Of a stretch of DNA of 64,000 nt, positions 25,819-34,845 are shown piece after piece. Position 1 is the stretch's first letter, and each line of letters begins with the position of its first letter. The stretch is from Algoriphagus terrigena DSM 22685. GTDB taxonomy: Bacteria; Bacteroidota; Bacteroidia; Cytophagales; Cyclobacteriaceae. The stretch spans positions 62,001 through 126,000 of the forward strand of contig NZ_AUBW01000014.1 in NCBI RefSeq assembly GCF_000429445.1, in the 5' to 3' direction. The notes beneath the pieces were generated by a model that worked only from the letters and a program-made list of their open reading frames with translations, was not told the origin of the DNA and made no database searches. A program made the translations under genes and the position numbers.

Positions 25819-28800
25819 TTAAAACATCGCCCGAAATCCGACCGAACCTGAGAACAAAGAAGGGCTCATGAGATAATCCGGATCAGCTACTTCCCTGCTT
25901 TCCTTCCAGAGTATACCGAGATTGTTCAGATACCCATAGACTTCCAGACTCTGGAAGATTCCACCGCCCTTGCCCGACAATGGAAAACGGTAGGCTACAC
26001 GGATATCCTGGAGCCGGATGTGGTCGCCCTTCTCCACTGTGGCGCTGCTGGCGAGGTAAAACTGGTCCCGGTAGGCATCCACCTTTCCCGGATCGGAGGG
26101 AACTTGGGTAAGCTGCTCATCCCCCGCCTTCTGCCAGCGACGCTCGTAGTCCGCGTGGGAAAAGGCTCCCCGGTTCACCTCGTCAAAGCTGACCGACCGC
26201 CGCCGGAAGTAATACCCCAATCGGTAGGAAATATTGGCAGAAAGACTCCAGCCTTTGTAACTGAACGTGTTCCTCAACGCCCCGAACCGGGTCGGTCGGC
26301 CACTCCCGTGGAACAGGATGTTCTCCGGGCTGGCCTCATTATAAATGGTCGCATATTCCGTACTCGGCTCCCCGTCCACGTAACCCATAGGGGATCCATC
26401 AGTCGGGCTCAGCCCTGCAAACGGAAAACTGAAGATCGCAAACAGGGGCTTGCCCAAGGCCGGAGTGGGCAAACCGGGTGTGTATTGGACCAGCTGAGTG
26501 GCTGTCGGATCGTTTTCGATATGGGTCACCTCTTCCTTGACTAGGCTGAGGAAGAAGGAGGTTTCCCATCGGACCGCCCTGTTTATGTTCACCGAACTGA
26601 GCGCGATATCCCATCCCCTGGTATGCGTTGCTGCATAGTTCAGCGTTGCATCGGTAAAACCGGAAGAGGGATACAGCGGGATCTGACCCAGCAGGTCCAG
26701 TCCCTGCTTGTCATAATACTCCACCGAACCGGAAAGCCGGGATGAAAACAGTTCAAAGTCCATCCCCGCATTGATGATCTTGATCCGTTCCCAACGGAGC
26801 TCGGGATTGGGGGGTGTCAGGATACTCAAGAAGGGCAGTTGGGTAAGCGGACTTAAGCCAATCTTCCTGGCAGTGGTCATGGCCGATGCATTGGGATTGG
26901 TATTGCCGTTGTATCCATAGCTGAGTCTTGCTTTCAGATAGTCCAGCCAAGCAAGATCCAGAAAGTCCTCTTCCGAAACGATCCATCCCAAACCTGCAGA
27001 CCAGAGCGGGACGCTCTTTTGGTTGGTGTTTACTCCAAACAGATTAGAGGCATCGGTTCTTGCGCTCAGGTTGAGCAGGTACCGGCTGCGGTAGCTGTAA
27101 CCTACATTGCCGAACGCAGAGACAAAGCGGCTGGTGGTCCCGCTAAACTCCTCGGTAAAAGGAACGTTCTGCAGCCTTCCGGTCGCCAGGTTTGTGGTCC
27201 GGGTGATGTAGTCCACCGGCATGGAGGTTCCGTTCTCGCCGTTGTAGCCATACGTTGTCGTCTCATACCCCTCGCTCTGGTGGTCTTTGATTTCTCCTCC
27301 GGCAAAGGCATTCAGGCGGTGCTCTCTCCACTCCCTGCCATAGTTCAGCTGTCCCCGGAGGTTATGGCTGAAGGCGTTGACAAAGGACTGTTCCAATATT
27401 CCCCCTACCGGAAGATGGTAGATCGTCTCCCCGTTAGGTCCAAACTCGGTAAAGGTATTGATCCGGTTTCTGGCCACGTAGGATTCCAAAGGGCTGTCAT
27501 TGACAGTAGTTCGGCTGTTGGTCCAATACTGGTAATTTGCCGATACGCTGAGCCCTTTGGCAATGGTATAATCCAGCTCTGTAAACAGCCTCAGGTCATT
27601 GCCCGATGTCTGGGTGGGGCTCAATCCGATCTCGTCCAGTGGAACATAGTCCCAACTGTAGGCCAGTTGGTCAGCCATTTTATCTTTAAACCTCACGCTG
27701 TAGTCCCTAAATACCGGCAAAGGATTACCGGATTCATCCGCCAGCCGATCGTAGGGATTGAGGTTGCCAGTGGCGGGTGTGCCCTGTTCAGAAACAGCCT
27801 GTACCCAATAGGCTCCCATTCCCACCCTGAGCCTGTCTTTGGCTACTTTCCAGGTTTGCCGCGTGGAGAGTGTAATCCGGGAGTCGTCAGAGGCGACCTG
27901 TGAACTTTGGTTCTTGTCCCAGCCTGCGCTGGCCTGATAGCTGTAATTTTTGGATCCGCCTGTAACGTTAACGGCATATTGCTGGAGTACAGCACTGCGG
28001 TTCAGGTAGGCATCCCGGTCAGTCCGAAGATCCGAGTTTCTGAGTGTGGTCACTATCCCGTTAAGTTCCTGCTCGGTGATTTTGCCCTGTTCAAAGGCAT
28101 AGTAAGCTTCGGCAAGCGGATTGACCACCGGGTTACGGGAATTGGTCAGCTGGCTTCGGTAATACCCGTTTTTGTAAAGCTCGGTCTGCTTGTCCACCAA
28201 CGAATTGATCGTCATGGTCGGATAGTAGAACAGGTCCGGCTTTGGCCTGAAAGTGAGATTGGAGGTTAGGTTGACCCGCACCGGCTGCTCGAAATTCCCC
28301 TTCTTGGTGGTAATGACAATCACGCCGTTTCCGGCTCGTGCTCCCCAGATAGAGGCCGCCGCCGCATCCTTTAATACAGTCATGCTCCCCACGTCATTGG
28401 GATTGATGCTGGACAGAGGGCCGTCATAGGCTAGGTTGTCGACCACAATCAGCGGTTGGCTGTTCGAGATCAGGGTAGCCGTTCCCCGAATGGTGATGCT
28501 CTCCCCATTGGCCAGACTGGGCTGGTCCCGGTTAAAGATCAGCCCCGGGGTGATGTCCTCCAGCCGGTCAATCACATTGGTCGACACCCTCCTGTCCACC
28601 AGTTCCTGACCGATGCCCACAAACGAACCCGTGGTACGTTCCAGAGGCAGCTGCTGGAAACCCGTGGAGACAACAGTAACTCCCTCCAGTCCCATTTCCT
28701 GTTCCTTGAGCGCAACCGCTACCGAAGACTCTCCCTGCGGTACCGGATAGTCAAGGGTTTGGTATCCTATAAAGCTGAATACCAAAACTGCATCCCCCTC

Positions 28801-28998
28801 TGGAATCGTCAACTTAAACCGACCTTCCGGATCTGTGACGGTACCCTGGGCTGTCCCCTTGAGTACCACATTCACTCCCGGCAGTGGGGAGCGGTCATGC
28901 ACGGCAGTCACCTGCCCTTCCAGAGTCCTGGTCTGACTCTGGGAATACGCCGCTTCCCAAAGTAGGAAACAAAGCAACAGCAATAGATTTTTTGTCAT
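25819..28998 (-). CDS. SusC/RagA-family TonB-dependent transporter
   Basis: 1059 aa. Signal peptide (about 1-19), a carboxypeptidase-regulatory beta-sandwich (about 25-110), a plug with VIDRLEDITPGLIFNRDQPS and ARAGNGVIVITTKKG, and a C-terminal barrel ending in SGSVGFRAMF. It imports or handles large substrates with SusD through TonB energy. Its start overlaps the upstream TlpA-like gene by 4 bp, tying these genes functionally. Substrate unknown; no glycan enzyme is nearby, and the neighbours suggest peptide or redox rather than sugar. Confidence 0.93.
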   Translation of the reverse strand: MTKNLLLLLCFLLWEAAYSQSQTRTLEGQVTAVHDRSPLPGVNVVLKGTAQGTVTDPEGRFKLTIPEGDAVLVFSFIGYQTLDYPVPQGESSVAVALKEQEMGLEGVTVVSTGFQQLPLERTTGSFVGIGQELVDRRVSTNVIDRLEDITPGLIFNRDQPSLANGESITIRGTATLISNSQPLIVVDNLAYDGPLSSINPNDVGSMTVLKDAAAASIWGARAGNGVIVITTKKGNFEQPVRVNLTSNLTFRPKPDLFYYPTMTINSLVDKQTELYKNGYYRSQLTNSRNPVVNPLAEAYYAFEQGKITEQELNGIVTTLRNSDLRTDRDAYLNRSAVLQQYAVNVTGGSKNYSYQASAGWDKNQSSQVASDDSRITLSTRQTWKVAKDRLRVGMGAYWVQAVSEQGTPATGNLNPYDRLADESGNPLPVFRDYSVRFKDKMADQLAYSWDYVPLDEIGLSPTQTSGNDLRLFTELDYTIAKGLSVSANYQYWTNSRTTVNDSPLESYVARNRINTFTEFGPNGETIYHLPVGGILEQSFVNAFSHNLRGQLNYGREWREHRLNAFAGGEIKDHQSEGYETTTYGYNGENGTSMPVDYITRTTNLATGRLQNVPFTEEFSGTTSRFVSAFGNVGYSYRSRYLLNLSARTDASNLFGVNTNQKSVPLWSAGLGWIVSEEDFLDLAWLDYLKARLSYGYNGNTNPNASAMTTARKIGLSPLTQLPFLSILTPPNPELRWERIKIINAGMDFELFSSRLSGSVEYYDKQGLDLLGQIPLYPSSGFTDATLNYAATHTRGWDIALSSVNINRAVRWETSFFLSLVKEEVTHIENDPTATQLVQYTPGLPTPALGKPLFAIFSFPFAGLSPTDGSPMGYVDGEPSTEYATIYNEASPENILFHGSGRPTRFGALRNTFSYKGWSLSANISYRLGYYFRRRSVSFDEVNRGAFSHADYERRWQKAGDEQLTQVPSDPGKVDAYRDQFYLASSATVEKGDHIRLQDIRVAYRFPLSGKGGGIFQSLEVYGYLNNLGILWKESREVADPDYLMSPSLFSGSVGFRAMF

Positions 28999-30680
28999 AG
29001 GTTATTGGCCGGAAAAGGTGTGTGTAAGATTTCTTTGTGGTAGAGCTTGAGGAAACCGGCCCGGAAAGACCCGGAGTCCGTCCCCAGATTGCGTATGTCG
29101 AAGTCGACGATTCTTCCCGCTTCATCCAGCAGCATCGTCTTGGGGTAAGCATACAATTCGTAATAGCTGCGCCATCTTTCTTTGTCCTCTTCCCTGAGGT
29201 TCAGGTTCAGGATGGAGGGGTCGGAGTACCTGTCAATCCTCGATTTCCATAATTCCGGATCCTGATCTACCGATACAGCGATCAGCTGATACCCGAGATC
29301 GGCAGTTTGCTGGTAAAGCGGGAAGAGGTGCTTTTTAAAGTAATCGGCACTGTGGGAACAGGTACTGAAGTAGAAGTACAGGAGTGTGGGTTTGCCCGTC
29401 AGATCCTCCCGGTCATAGGTCTTCCCGTCCAGCCCCACCATCGAAACCGGAATAATGGTGTCGCCCGGAATATGGGACCGCTCCAGACTCAGGATTCTCT
29501 CCCGCCACGGATAAGTCTTGGTCACCGCCAAGAATTTGTTGATGTAATTCTCCTGATCCGGAAGTGCGGACAGGTAATTGGAAAGGTATGCTGCACGGAT
29601 TCGGTCAGCGACCTCACCTGAATAGGCTTCGTCGACAGCCGCCAGGAAGGACTTCCCTTCCCAGATCGCATCCAGAATAACAAGCTCCAGACCGAGGTTC
29701 ATGAAGGCCGCAGAAACAAGCCTGGTCTCCAGCCCAAAATCCTGCCCTTTCACTTCGGAGATCAATTTCCCAACCCGATTCCGATAAGCATTTTTCTCCG
29801 CTTCGGGCAGACTTTCCACATAGGGATGGTGAAACTTACGGTAGGATGACAATCCCGAATAGTAGAAACCGCAGACAGTTTCCGCCCGGAGCAGGTCATA
29901 TTCTTCTAAACTCAACTGATCCGCAAACCGGTCCAATACGGCAATTTGCCTTTCCAACCCCACCGGATTTTCCAATCCAGCTAACAGGTAGTCTAGACTT
30001 TCTTTTCCCGGTTCCAATACCAGCAGTTCGGCTCCAAACTGTCCTTCAAACTCCGCCATCTTGGCCAGGCTCTCCGGTCTTTTGAAAAGCTTCGCATTTC
30101 GGGAAGTGATCAGCTGTCGGGGAGCGTCAAAGTAGCTACGTCTCTGTTCCCGCTTTACCGCATACTGCGCCTCATAGAAGGCCGCATTCCTCCCGGCAAA
30201 CAGGACCTCCATCCGCAACAGGTCTAGACTGAGCTTGAGGCTATCGTCTGGATAGACCAGAAAATCCTCCAGCAGCGGCCGATCCCCCAGCAACAGGGAG
30301 AAATATCCCGGACGCGCGCCCAATTCCAGAACTGCGGAAAACTTCTGGACCTTGGGATTGAGCACCCCGTCGAAGAACTCTCCCGGTTGCGGTACGATCT
30401 CCTGCTCTGATCTCAGGTAAGATGAATTGGGATCCAGATAATAGGGTGTAGTCACCAACAGAAGCGGAGCCAGGGAGTCCGGATTGACCAGTTCCCCATA
30501 GATCAGGACCGAACCCTCCCCCACTCGGGCAGAAGGGATGCCTCCCTCCTGCCCTACGGAACCAGTCGTATCAACTAAACTAAATCCCGGGGGTGAATCA
30601 GCAACTCTGCCCTGGGCTGATGATGGGCTTCCGGCAAGGCATAGCAGTGCCAGGAAGCATGTGAATAGATTTTTTTTCAT
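28995..30680 (-). CDS. TlpA-like exported thioredoxin-fold protein
   Basis: 561 aa with a signal peptide (about 1-22), a helical N-terminal region and a C-terminal thioredoxin-like domain from about residue 415. The active site reads FSTCSHS, so the second Cys of CxxC is replaced by Ser; the rest (LIAVSVDQDPELWKSR, YAYPKTMLLDEAG) is normal, with cis-Pro in AYPKT. A one-Cys site would favour binding or peroxidase-like chemistry rather than oxidation of dithiols. Heads the operon with susC and susD. Confidence 0.82.
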   Translation of the reverse strand: MKKNLFTCFLALLCLAGSPSSAQGRVADSPPGFSLVDTTGSVGQEGGIPSARVGEGSVLIYGELVNPDSLAPLLLVTTPYYLDPNSSYLRSEQEIVPQPGEFFDGVLNPKVQKFSAVLELGARPGYFSLLLGDRPLLEDFLVYPDDSLKLSLDLLRMEVLFAGRNAAFYEAQYAVKREQRRSYFDAPRQLITSRNAKLFKRPESLAKMAEFEGQFGAELLVLEPGKESLDYLLAGLENPVGLERQIAVLDRFADQLSLEEYDLLRAETVCGFYYSGLSSYRKFHHPYVESLPEAEKNAYRNRVGKLISEVKGQDFGLETRLVSAAFMNLGLELVILDAIWEGKSFLAAVDEAYSGEVADRIRAAYLSNYLSALPDQENYINKFLAVTKTYPWRERILSLERSHIPGDTIIPVSMVGLDGKTYDREDLTGKPTLLYFYFSTCSHSADYFKKHLFPLYQQTADLGYQLIAVSVDQDPELWKSRIDRYSDPSILNLNLREEDKERWRSYYELYAYPKTMLLDEAGRIVDFDIRNLGTDSGSFRAGFLKLYHKEILHTPFPANNL

Positions 30681-31154
30681 GCTGTTAAATGCCCTAGGAG
30701 CGCTGGGAACTAGACAAACTCCGCCACGGCGGACAAGCCAATTCCCGTAAGCCTTGCGGGACTTTTTAAGAAGTAAGAAATGATTGAAGTGATGGATCTA
30801 CCCGATTTCCTTATCGCGAGTCGGGAAATCTTCCATCATGAGGTTCGGCACTCTCTGATTTCAGTGATAGTCCCACCGGTGTGTACAAAGTCCTCGCGGG
30901 AGCGATCAGGGAGAAAAAGTGTGTTAAGTTTTAAATCGGGTTCTTAGGCTTTCTTCGAAAAAGGATATCGAAAGAAGTGAATTCAAGCAAATTTGACGTC
31001 AAACCGGACAGCATGGAAACAATACTCCGCATGCCAGTGAAAATCCACTGAAATACATAAATTCGAGAATCTCCAATTGATAGAATCCTGAAAAACGTCA
31101 TGTCCCAAATAAAAGAACAAGCAACCTGTTCAAAAAAAAATTGGATTCCAATAG
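30681..31154. other. Intergenic with bulged hairpin
   Basis: 474 bp between divergent transcription units; it should contain the promoter of the TlpA-SusCD operon. An imperfect hairpin lies at about 30791-30837 (ATGGA/TCCAT outer and GATTTCC/GGAAATC inner pairs). No gene seen. Base composition shifts to AT-rich from about 30.9 kb on. Confidence 0.4.
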
Positions 31155-31194
31155 AGGAAGTTAAACTTCCTTTACCAGAAGTTTGCTATATTTG
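31155..31194 (+). promoter_or_regulatory. Operator palindrome and promoter of the XRE operon
   Basis: A perfect palindrome AGGAAGTT-A-AACTTCCT (31155-31171) overlaps the -33 region of a consensus Bacteroidota -7 element TATATTTG (31187-31194). The first gene starts at 31220. Binding of one of the XRE proteins here would give autorepression. Confidence 0.7.
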
Positions 31195-31219
31195 AAACAT
31201 CAAAAAACAGAAAAATACG

Positions 31220-31600
31220 ATGAGCATAGGAAGTAATATCAAGGGATTAAGGATTCAGAAAGAACTGTCAACGAAATCTATATCAGAGGAAATAGGGATT
31301 TCGGAAGAAAAATATGTCGAAATTGAGAATGGAGGAGATTTTCTTTTCAGCGTCCTTGAAGCAATCGCAAATCGGCTTTCAACTACGGTGACTGACCTAA
31401 TTCTACTTGATGAAGCTCCTGCTGGAATCAAAAACTACTTTAACAACAATAATGGCAATCAAGGCAGGATTATAAATGTTCAAGGTATTGATCAAGAGGA
31501 AATACGAAGAGCCTACAAGGAGCTTTATTTTGAACAGGTCAAAAGGATTCCGAAGCTTGAAAAGCTCTTAATTGAGAATAATATCCCATTTGATTTCTAA
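31220..31600 (+). CDS. XRE-family regulator 1
   Basis: 126 aa. N-terminal helix-turn-helix (about 4-60; IKGLRIQKELSTKSISEEIG) with an Asn/Gly-rich segment NNNNGNQGRIINVQG and a C-terminal helix ending KLLIENNIPFDF. The second and third genes have the same layout. It is the first of five genes read in one direction. The most diverged HTH of the three; it begins with GSNIKGLR rather than GDNIREIR. Confidence 0.85.
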   Translation: MSIGSNIKGLRIQKELSTKSISEEIGISEEKYVEIENGGDFLFSVLEAIANRLSTTVTDLILLDEAPAGIKNYFNNNNGNQGRIINVQGIDQEEIRRAYKELYFEQVKRIPKLEKLLIENNIPFDF

Positions 31601-31611
31601 TCTCTGACATC

Positions 31612-32001
31612 GTGAAAATAGGTGATAACATTCGGGAAATCAGAGAATTAGAAAAGAATTTCAAACGGAGCTATGTCGCCGATAAGTTGAATATTACCCC
31701 ACGAGCTTATGCAAATATTGAAAATAACATTGCTGATGTCACTCTTGGTCGATTAGAAGAAATTGCTGATATTTTAGGATGTACCTCCCTATATATTCTG
31801 ACTTACCAGCAAAAAAAGAAAGAATTCTACAATACAATTCACAATAACAATGGTAATCAAGGTACAATAAAAATTGACCAGTCAGGACAGCAATCCACTC
31901 TTAAAATTATCTATAATTTGCAGCAGGACCTGATTGAAAGCGAAAGGAAGCGCATCTCACTGCTGGAGGTTCTTCTTAGAGAGAATAATATTGACTTTTA
32001 A
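31612..32001 (+). CDS. XRE-family regulator 2
   Basis: 129 aa from a GTG. Helix-turn-helix YVADKLNITPRAYANIENNI at about 21-40, the segment HNNNGNQGTIKIDQSG, then a helical tail RISLLEVLLRENNIDF. It lies 11 bp after gene 1 and clearly resembles genes 1 and 3, indicating tandem duplication. Confidence 0.85.
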   Translation: MKIGDNIREIRELEKNFKRSYVADKLNITPRAYANIENNIADVTLGRLEEIADILGCTSLYILTYQQKKKEFYNTIHNNNGNQGTIKIDQSGQQSTLKIIYNLQQDLIESERKRISLLEVLLRENNIDF

Positions 32002-32018
32002 CTAGATCGGAAAATATG

Positions 32019-32387
32019 ATGAGCGTAGGGGAAAATCTAAAAAAAATAAGAGAAGAAAAGGTCGGACTTAGACAGGAAGATGTTGCCAAGGCGTTAGGTA
32101 TATCAACAAAAGCTTATAGCAATATTGAAAACAATGTAGCCGACATCACGTTAACCAGACTTAAAGAGTTAGCGGATATTTTTGAGGTGACACCGGAATC
32201 TATACTTAGTCATCAAGAAAAGGCCACATACAATAATACCTTCAACAACTACGAAGGAAATCATGGAATCATTAATATGTACCAAGGTTCTTCCTCTGAC
32301 CAAGTAAAAAACTTGGAAAACCAATTGAAAGCCAGTCAGGAAAAACTGGAAGGGTTGAAGGCATCAGTTAGGGCGAAGAATAATTGA
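32019..32387 (+). CDS. XRE-family regulator 3
   Basis: 122 aa from the second of two adjacent ATGs. Helix-turn-helix with DVAKALGISTKAYSNIENNV, segment FNNYEGNHGIINMYQG and a coiled-coil tail (LENQLKASQEKLEGLKA). The HTH is very close to gene 2. Ends 2 bp before the next ATG, so the next gene is coupled. Confidence 0.85.
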   Translation: MSVGENLKKIREEKVGLRQEDVAKALGISTKAYSNIENNVADITLTRLKELADIFEVTPESILSHQEKATYNNTFNNYEGNHGIINMYQGSSSDQVKNLENQLKASQEKLEGLKASVRAKNN

Positions 32388-32389
32388 AA

Positions 32390-32689
32390 ATGAATTCCGT
32401 TTATTTCAGATGCAGGGAATTGATTTACAGCGATCACGCCATCAATCAAATGTTCAGTCGCAGTATTTCGACCGACGATATCGAAAACGTGATCAAATCT
32501 GGGGAAATTATAAGCGATTATCCGAACGATAAGCCTTTCCCAAGTTGTTTAGTATTAGGCAAGATCGACCATAGGCCATTGCATTTGGTCATTGCTATAA
32601 ACGAACCTGAAAGCAAATGCGTAATCATTACCGCTTATCAACCTGATCCCAACTTGTGGGATAAGGAATTCAAATCAAAAATCAAATAG
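32390..32689 (+). CDS. DUF4258-type toxin-like protein
   Basis: 99 aa. The start HAINQMFSRSISTDDIENVI and the middle SCLVLGKIDHRPLHLVIA are typical of DUF4258 proteins, which have an MqsR-like fold and usually accompany a zinc-ribbon antitoxin. Followed 2 bp later by exactly such a partner. Probable translation-targeting toxin; activity untested. Confidence 0.78.
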   Translation: MNSVYFRCRELIYSDHAINQMFSRSISTDDIENVIKSGEIISDYPNDKPFPSCLVLGKIDHRPLHLVIAINEPESKCVIITAYQPDPNLWDKEFKSKIK

Positions 32690-32691
32690 AT

Positions 32692-32919
32692 ATGGAATGC
32701 ACAATTTGTAAAAACGGAAACACGGAAAAAGGCCATGTGACTGTTAAGCTTGAAAAAGGAGGTACCATCTTATTGATCAAGGAAGTGCCTGCGGATGTTT
32801 GCACAAACTGCGGTCATTACTACTTATCTAGTGAAATGACCAAACTCGTGCTGGAAAAAGGAAAAGAAGCCTTTGATAAAGGTGCTGAGCTTGAAGTGGT
32901 GAAGTTACAGGTAGCCTAG
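32692..32919 (+). CDS. MqsA/YgiT-type zinc-finger antitoxin
   Basis: 75 aa. Two CxxC knuckles, CTICKNG at the N-terminus and CTNCGHYY near residue 39, as in the zinc-binding half of MqsA. The C-terminal DNA-binding half of MqsA is missing, so regulation may be done by the upstream XRE proteins. Partner of the DUF4258 gene. Confidence 0.82.
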   Translation: MECTICKNGNTEKGHVTVKLEKGGTILLIKEVPADVCTNCGHYYLSSEMTKLVLEKGKEAFDKGAELEVVKLQVA

Positions 32920-33079
32920 TGTATATCATGCAATAGCTGTTTTCGTGCGATTTTCAAGAAACACTGATCTAATATTTCCGAAAAATAATATAGAAATTAA
33001 AGAAGTCTTGTATTATGCGTAACATCTCTTTAAAAAATGGGATTTCATACATCAGATTAGACTTAACTCAAGAGTATTT

Positions 33080-33718
33080 ATGAACAACTATACAAGACTA
33101 CTTCTCTATCTAAAACAATTTGAAGGGGATGGTATAGAACATCCTGTTGAACAATTGCTCTCCGATAAACCAGAGGAAGAGATCAGAAGCATCCTACAGG
33201 AGCTCTCGGAGGAAGGCCTGATTAAATATTCAGGAAAGGAGACAAGATACATGTCTTTTATTGTTGAGACGAATCCTCTTACAAGCAAGACAAAGTGGAC
33301 CGAAAGCCCATTCAACGAGCATATTCGAAATTCAGAACCGAAACCGTTTAAAGCCAAAATCACCTTTAAGGGTTCCAAATACCTAAAAGAAGAACTTCAG
33401 ATGCAAGAACAAGGTAAGTATAACATCTCTGTCCATGGACAGGGTGCAACCAACAATTTTGTGATCGAATCGCAAAATGTGAGCATAGGTAATTCGACAA
33501 AATTTTCAACTAAGGCAGACAGTATCATCGAAGCGATTAACCTCGACAGCAGCGTAGACGACACGACAAAACAAAAGATCATCAATGATATAGTCCTAGC
33601 GAAATCACAAGTCGAAAACCACGGTAGGATAAACCCTGGCTTAGCGAAGCAGATACTAGAATATGGTTCAAGTATCAGTTCGATTGGACAGCTTGTAATG
33701 GGGTTATTTGCTATTTGA
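33080..33718 (+). CDS. Winged-helix protein with Asn/Gly segment and hydrophobic tail
   Basis: 212 aa, unknown family. Residues 1-55 look like a winged helix (SILQELSEEGLIKYSG). The middle has GQGATNNFVIESQNVSIGN, which recalls the Asn/Gly segments of the three XRE proteins. The C-terminus SSISSIGQLVMGLFAI is hydrophobic and could insert in a membrane. It lies 160 bp after the antitoxin in AT-rich cargo and may be a membrane-acting effector; that is inference. Confidence 0.65.
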   Translation: MNNYTRLLLYLKQFEGDGIEHPVEQLLSDKPEEEIRSILQELSEEGLIKYSGKETRYMSFIVETNPLTSKTKWTESPFNEHIRNSEPKPFKAKITFKGSKYLKEELQMQEQGKYNISVHGQGATNNFVIESQNVSIGNSTKFSTKADSIIEAINLDSSVDDTTKQKIINDIVLAKSQVENHGRINPGLAKQILEYGSSISSIGQLVMGLFAI

Positions 33719-33878
33719 TTTCTCACTTCGCTGTAAGTTGCAACCAAGGGCATAACAACGACATACATGTGTACCAACAAGCTAATTCATTCTCCTCTGA
33801 TTCAGATGCGTTTTAGAGTTCAAAGTATCGGAATACATTTCCCATTAATTGGCAGTATTTATTTCAATCATTTCAATA

Positions 33879-34748
33879 TTAACTTATGTCATCGGGAAGA
33901 TCTGGCAGCATGATTTTTATCTCAGGTTCTATGTTAAACCGATCCAACAACTTGTCAATAAAAGTCAACAAATGCGGGTCTGAAATCATAGTCGGCGTGT
34001 ACACACAGGAGATGGTAGATCCATTTTGACCGCAATCTGTCAATCGTCCAAACCATAGTAGGACAATGAGGTTATAGAAGCTATTTTCCTCTAACTCCCT
34101 TAGGGTGCTCCTAATGTCATTCGGCAATGAATATCGGGCATCTAAAATCCCGTCGCCTTGTGAACGCAATATCCAGGTTCCTTCCAAAAAAAGAACCGCG
34201 AGACCACCAGTTGTCCATGTCTGATTCCTGTACTTTTTTACTTTTCTTGTCTCCAAAGACGTTAAGAGTTTTGGATAAATGGAAGATGCTGTTTTGATTC
34301 TCGGACAATAGCATTCGATTGAAATAGTCTGGGAATTAATTTTAACTTCAAAATCAGGAGGATCGGGGCTTGGACACTTAAATTCGATTCCCTTTTGAAT
34401 GAGCAGACTAGCAATTTTGGTTTCAAACCACAGACCTGTCAAATATTCAAATTGCTTCGCTGGCCCAGAAGACAACTTATCTCTAAATGATCTGAAAATT
34501 GAAAGGTCATTAACTCGAAGGAATTCCATATTTTCGATGAAGTCAAGTATGTGAGCCAATGTTTTCACACTTAGTTCATTTCCAGACTTGTAGTCCCTTA
34601 TAGACTTCGAGATCATTTTCTCCAGAGGAAATTGTCTACCCTTATTACTCTGGCCATACTCCATAATGTTATGCAGACTATTTTTAGTCCAATCCACCCA
34701 TTTTTCGAATTTTTCGGCCTCTACACCTGAGGGTTTTGGAGAAAGCAT
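33879..34748 (-). CDS. Hypothetical protein, nuclease-like fold suspected
   Basis: 289 aa. The segment PPDFEVKINSQTISIECYC fits the spacing of a PD-(D/E)XK core (D, then 12 residues, then E), but the Lys of ExK is Tyr. The surrounding pattern (strand-strand after a conserved Asp, preceded by a helix with a Glu) is compatible with the fold. No signal or membrane segment. It could be an inactive nuclease, a DNA sensor, or a different fold. It sits beside the HNH gene and reads in the same direction, with 97 bp between them. Confidence 0.6.
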   Translation of the reverse strand: MLSPKPSGVEAEKFEKWVDWTKNSLHNIMEYGQSNKGRQFPLEKMISKSIRDYKSGNELSVKTLAHILDFIENMEFLRVNDLSIFRSFRDKLSSGPAKQFEYLTGLWFETKIASLLIQKGIEFKCPSPDPPDFEVKINSQTISIECYCPRIKTASSIYPKLLTSLETRKVKKYRNQTWTTGGLAVLFLEGTWILRSQGDGILDARYSLPNDIRSTLRELEENSFYNLIVLLWFGRLTDCGQNGSTISCVYTPTMISDPHLLTFIDKLLDRFNIEPEIKIMLPDLPDDIS

Positions 34749-34845
34749 ATGTTAAAAGATATGTTCAAATTAAACCAAATATTGATACTGTGATTAAAAC
34801 CGATCTTATCCGTTCCTCCAAACACTGGTTATTGGCAAATCCATG

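Noticed and set aside
31220..32919. CRISPR-like or phage repressor array
   Set aside because: Three XRE genes are coding duplicates; no repeat-spacer structure is present.
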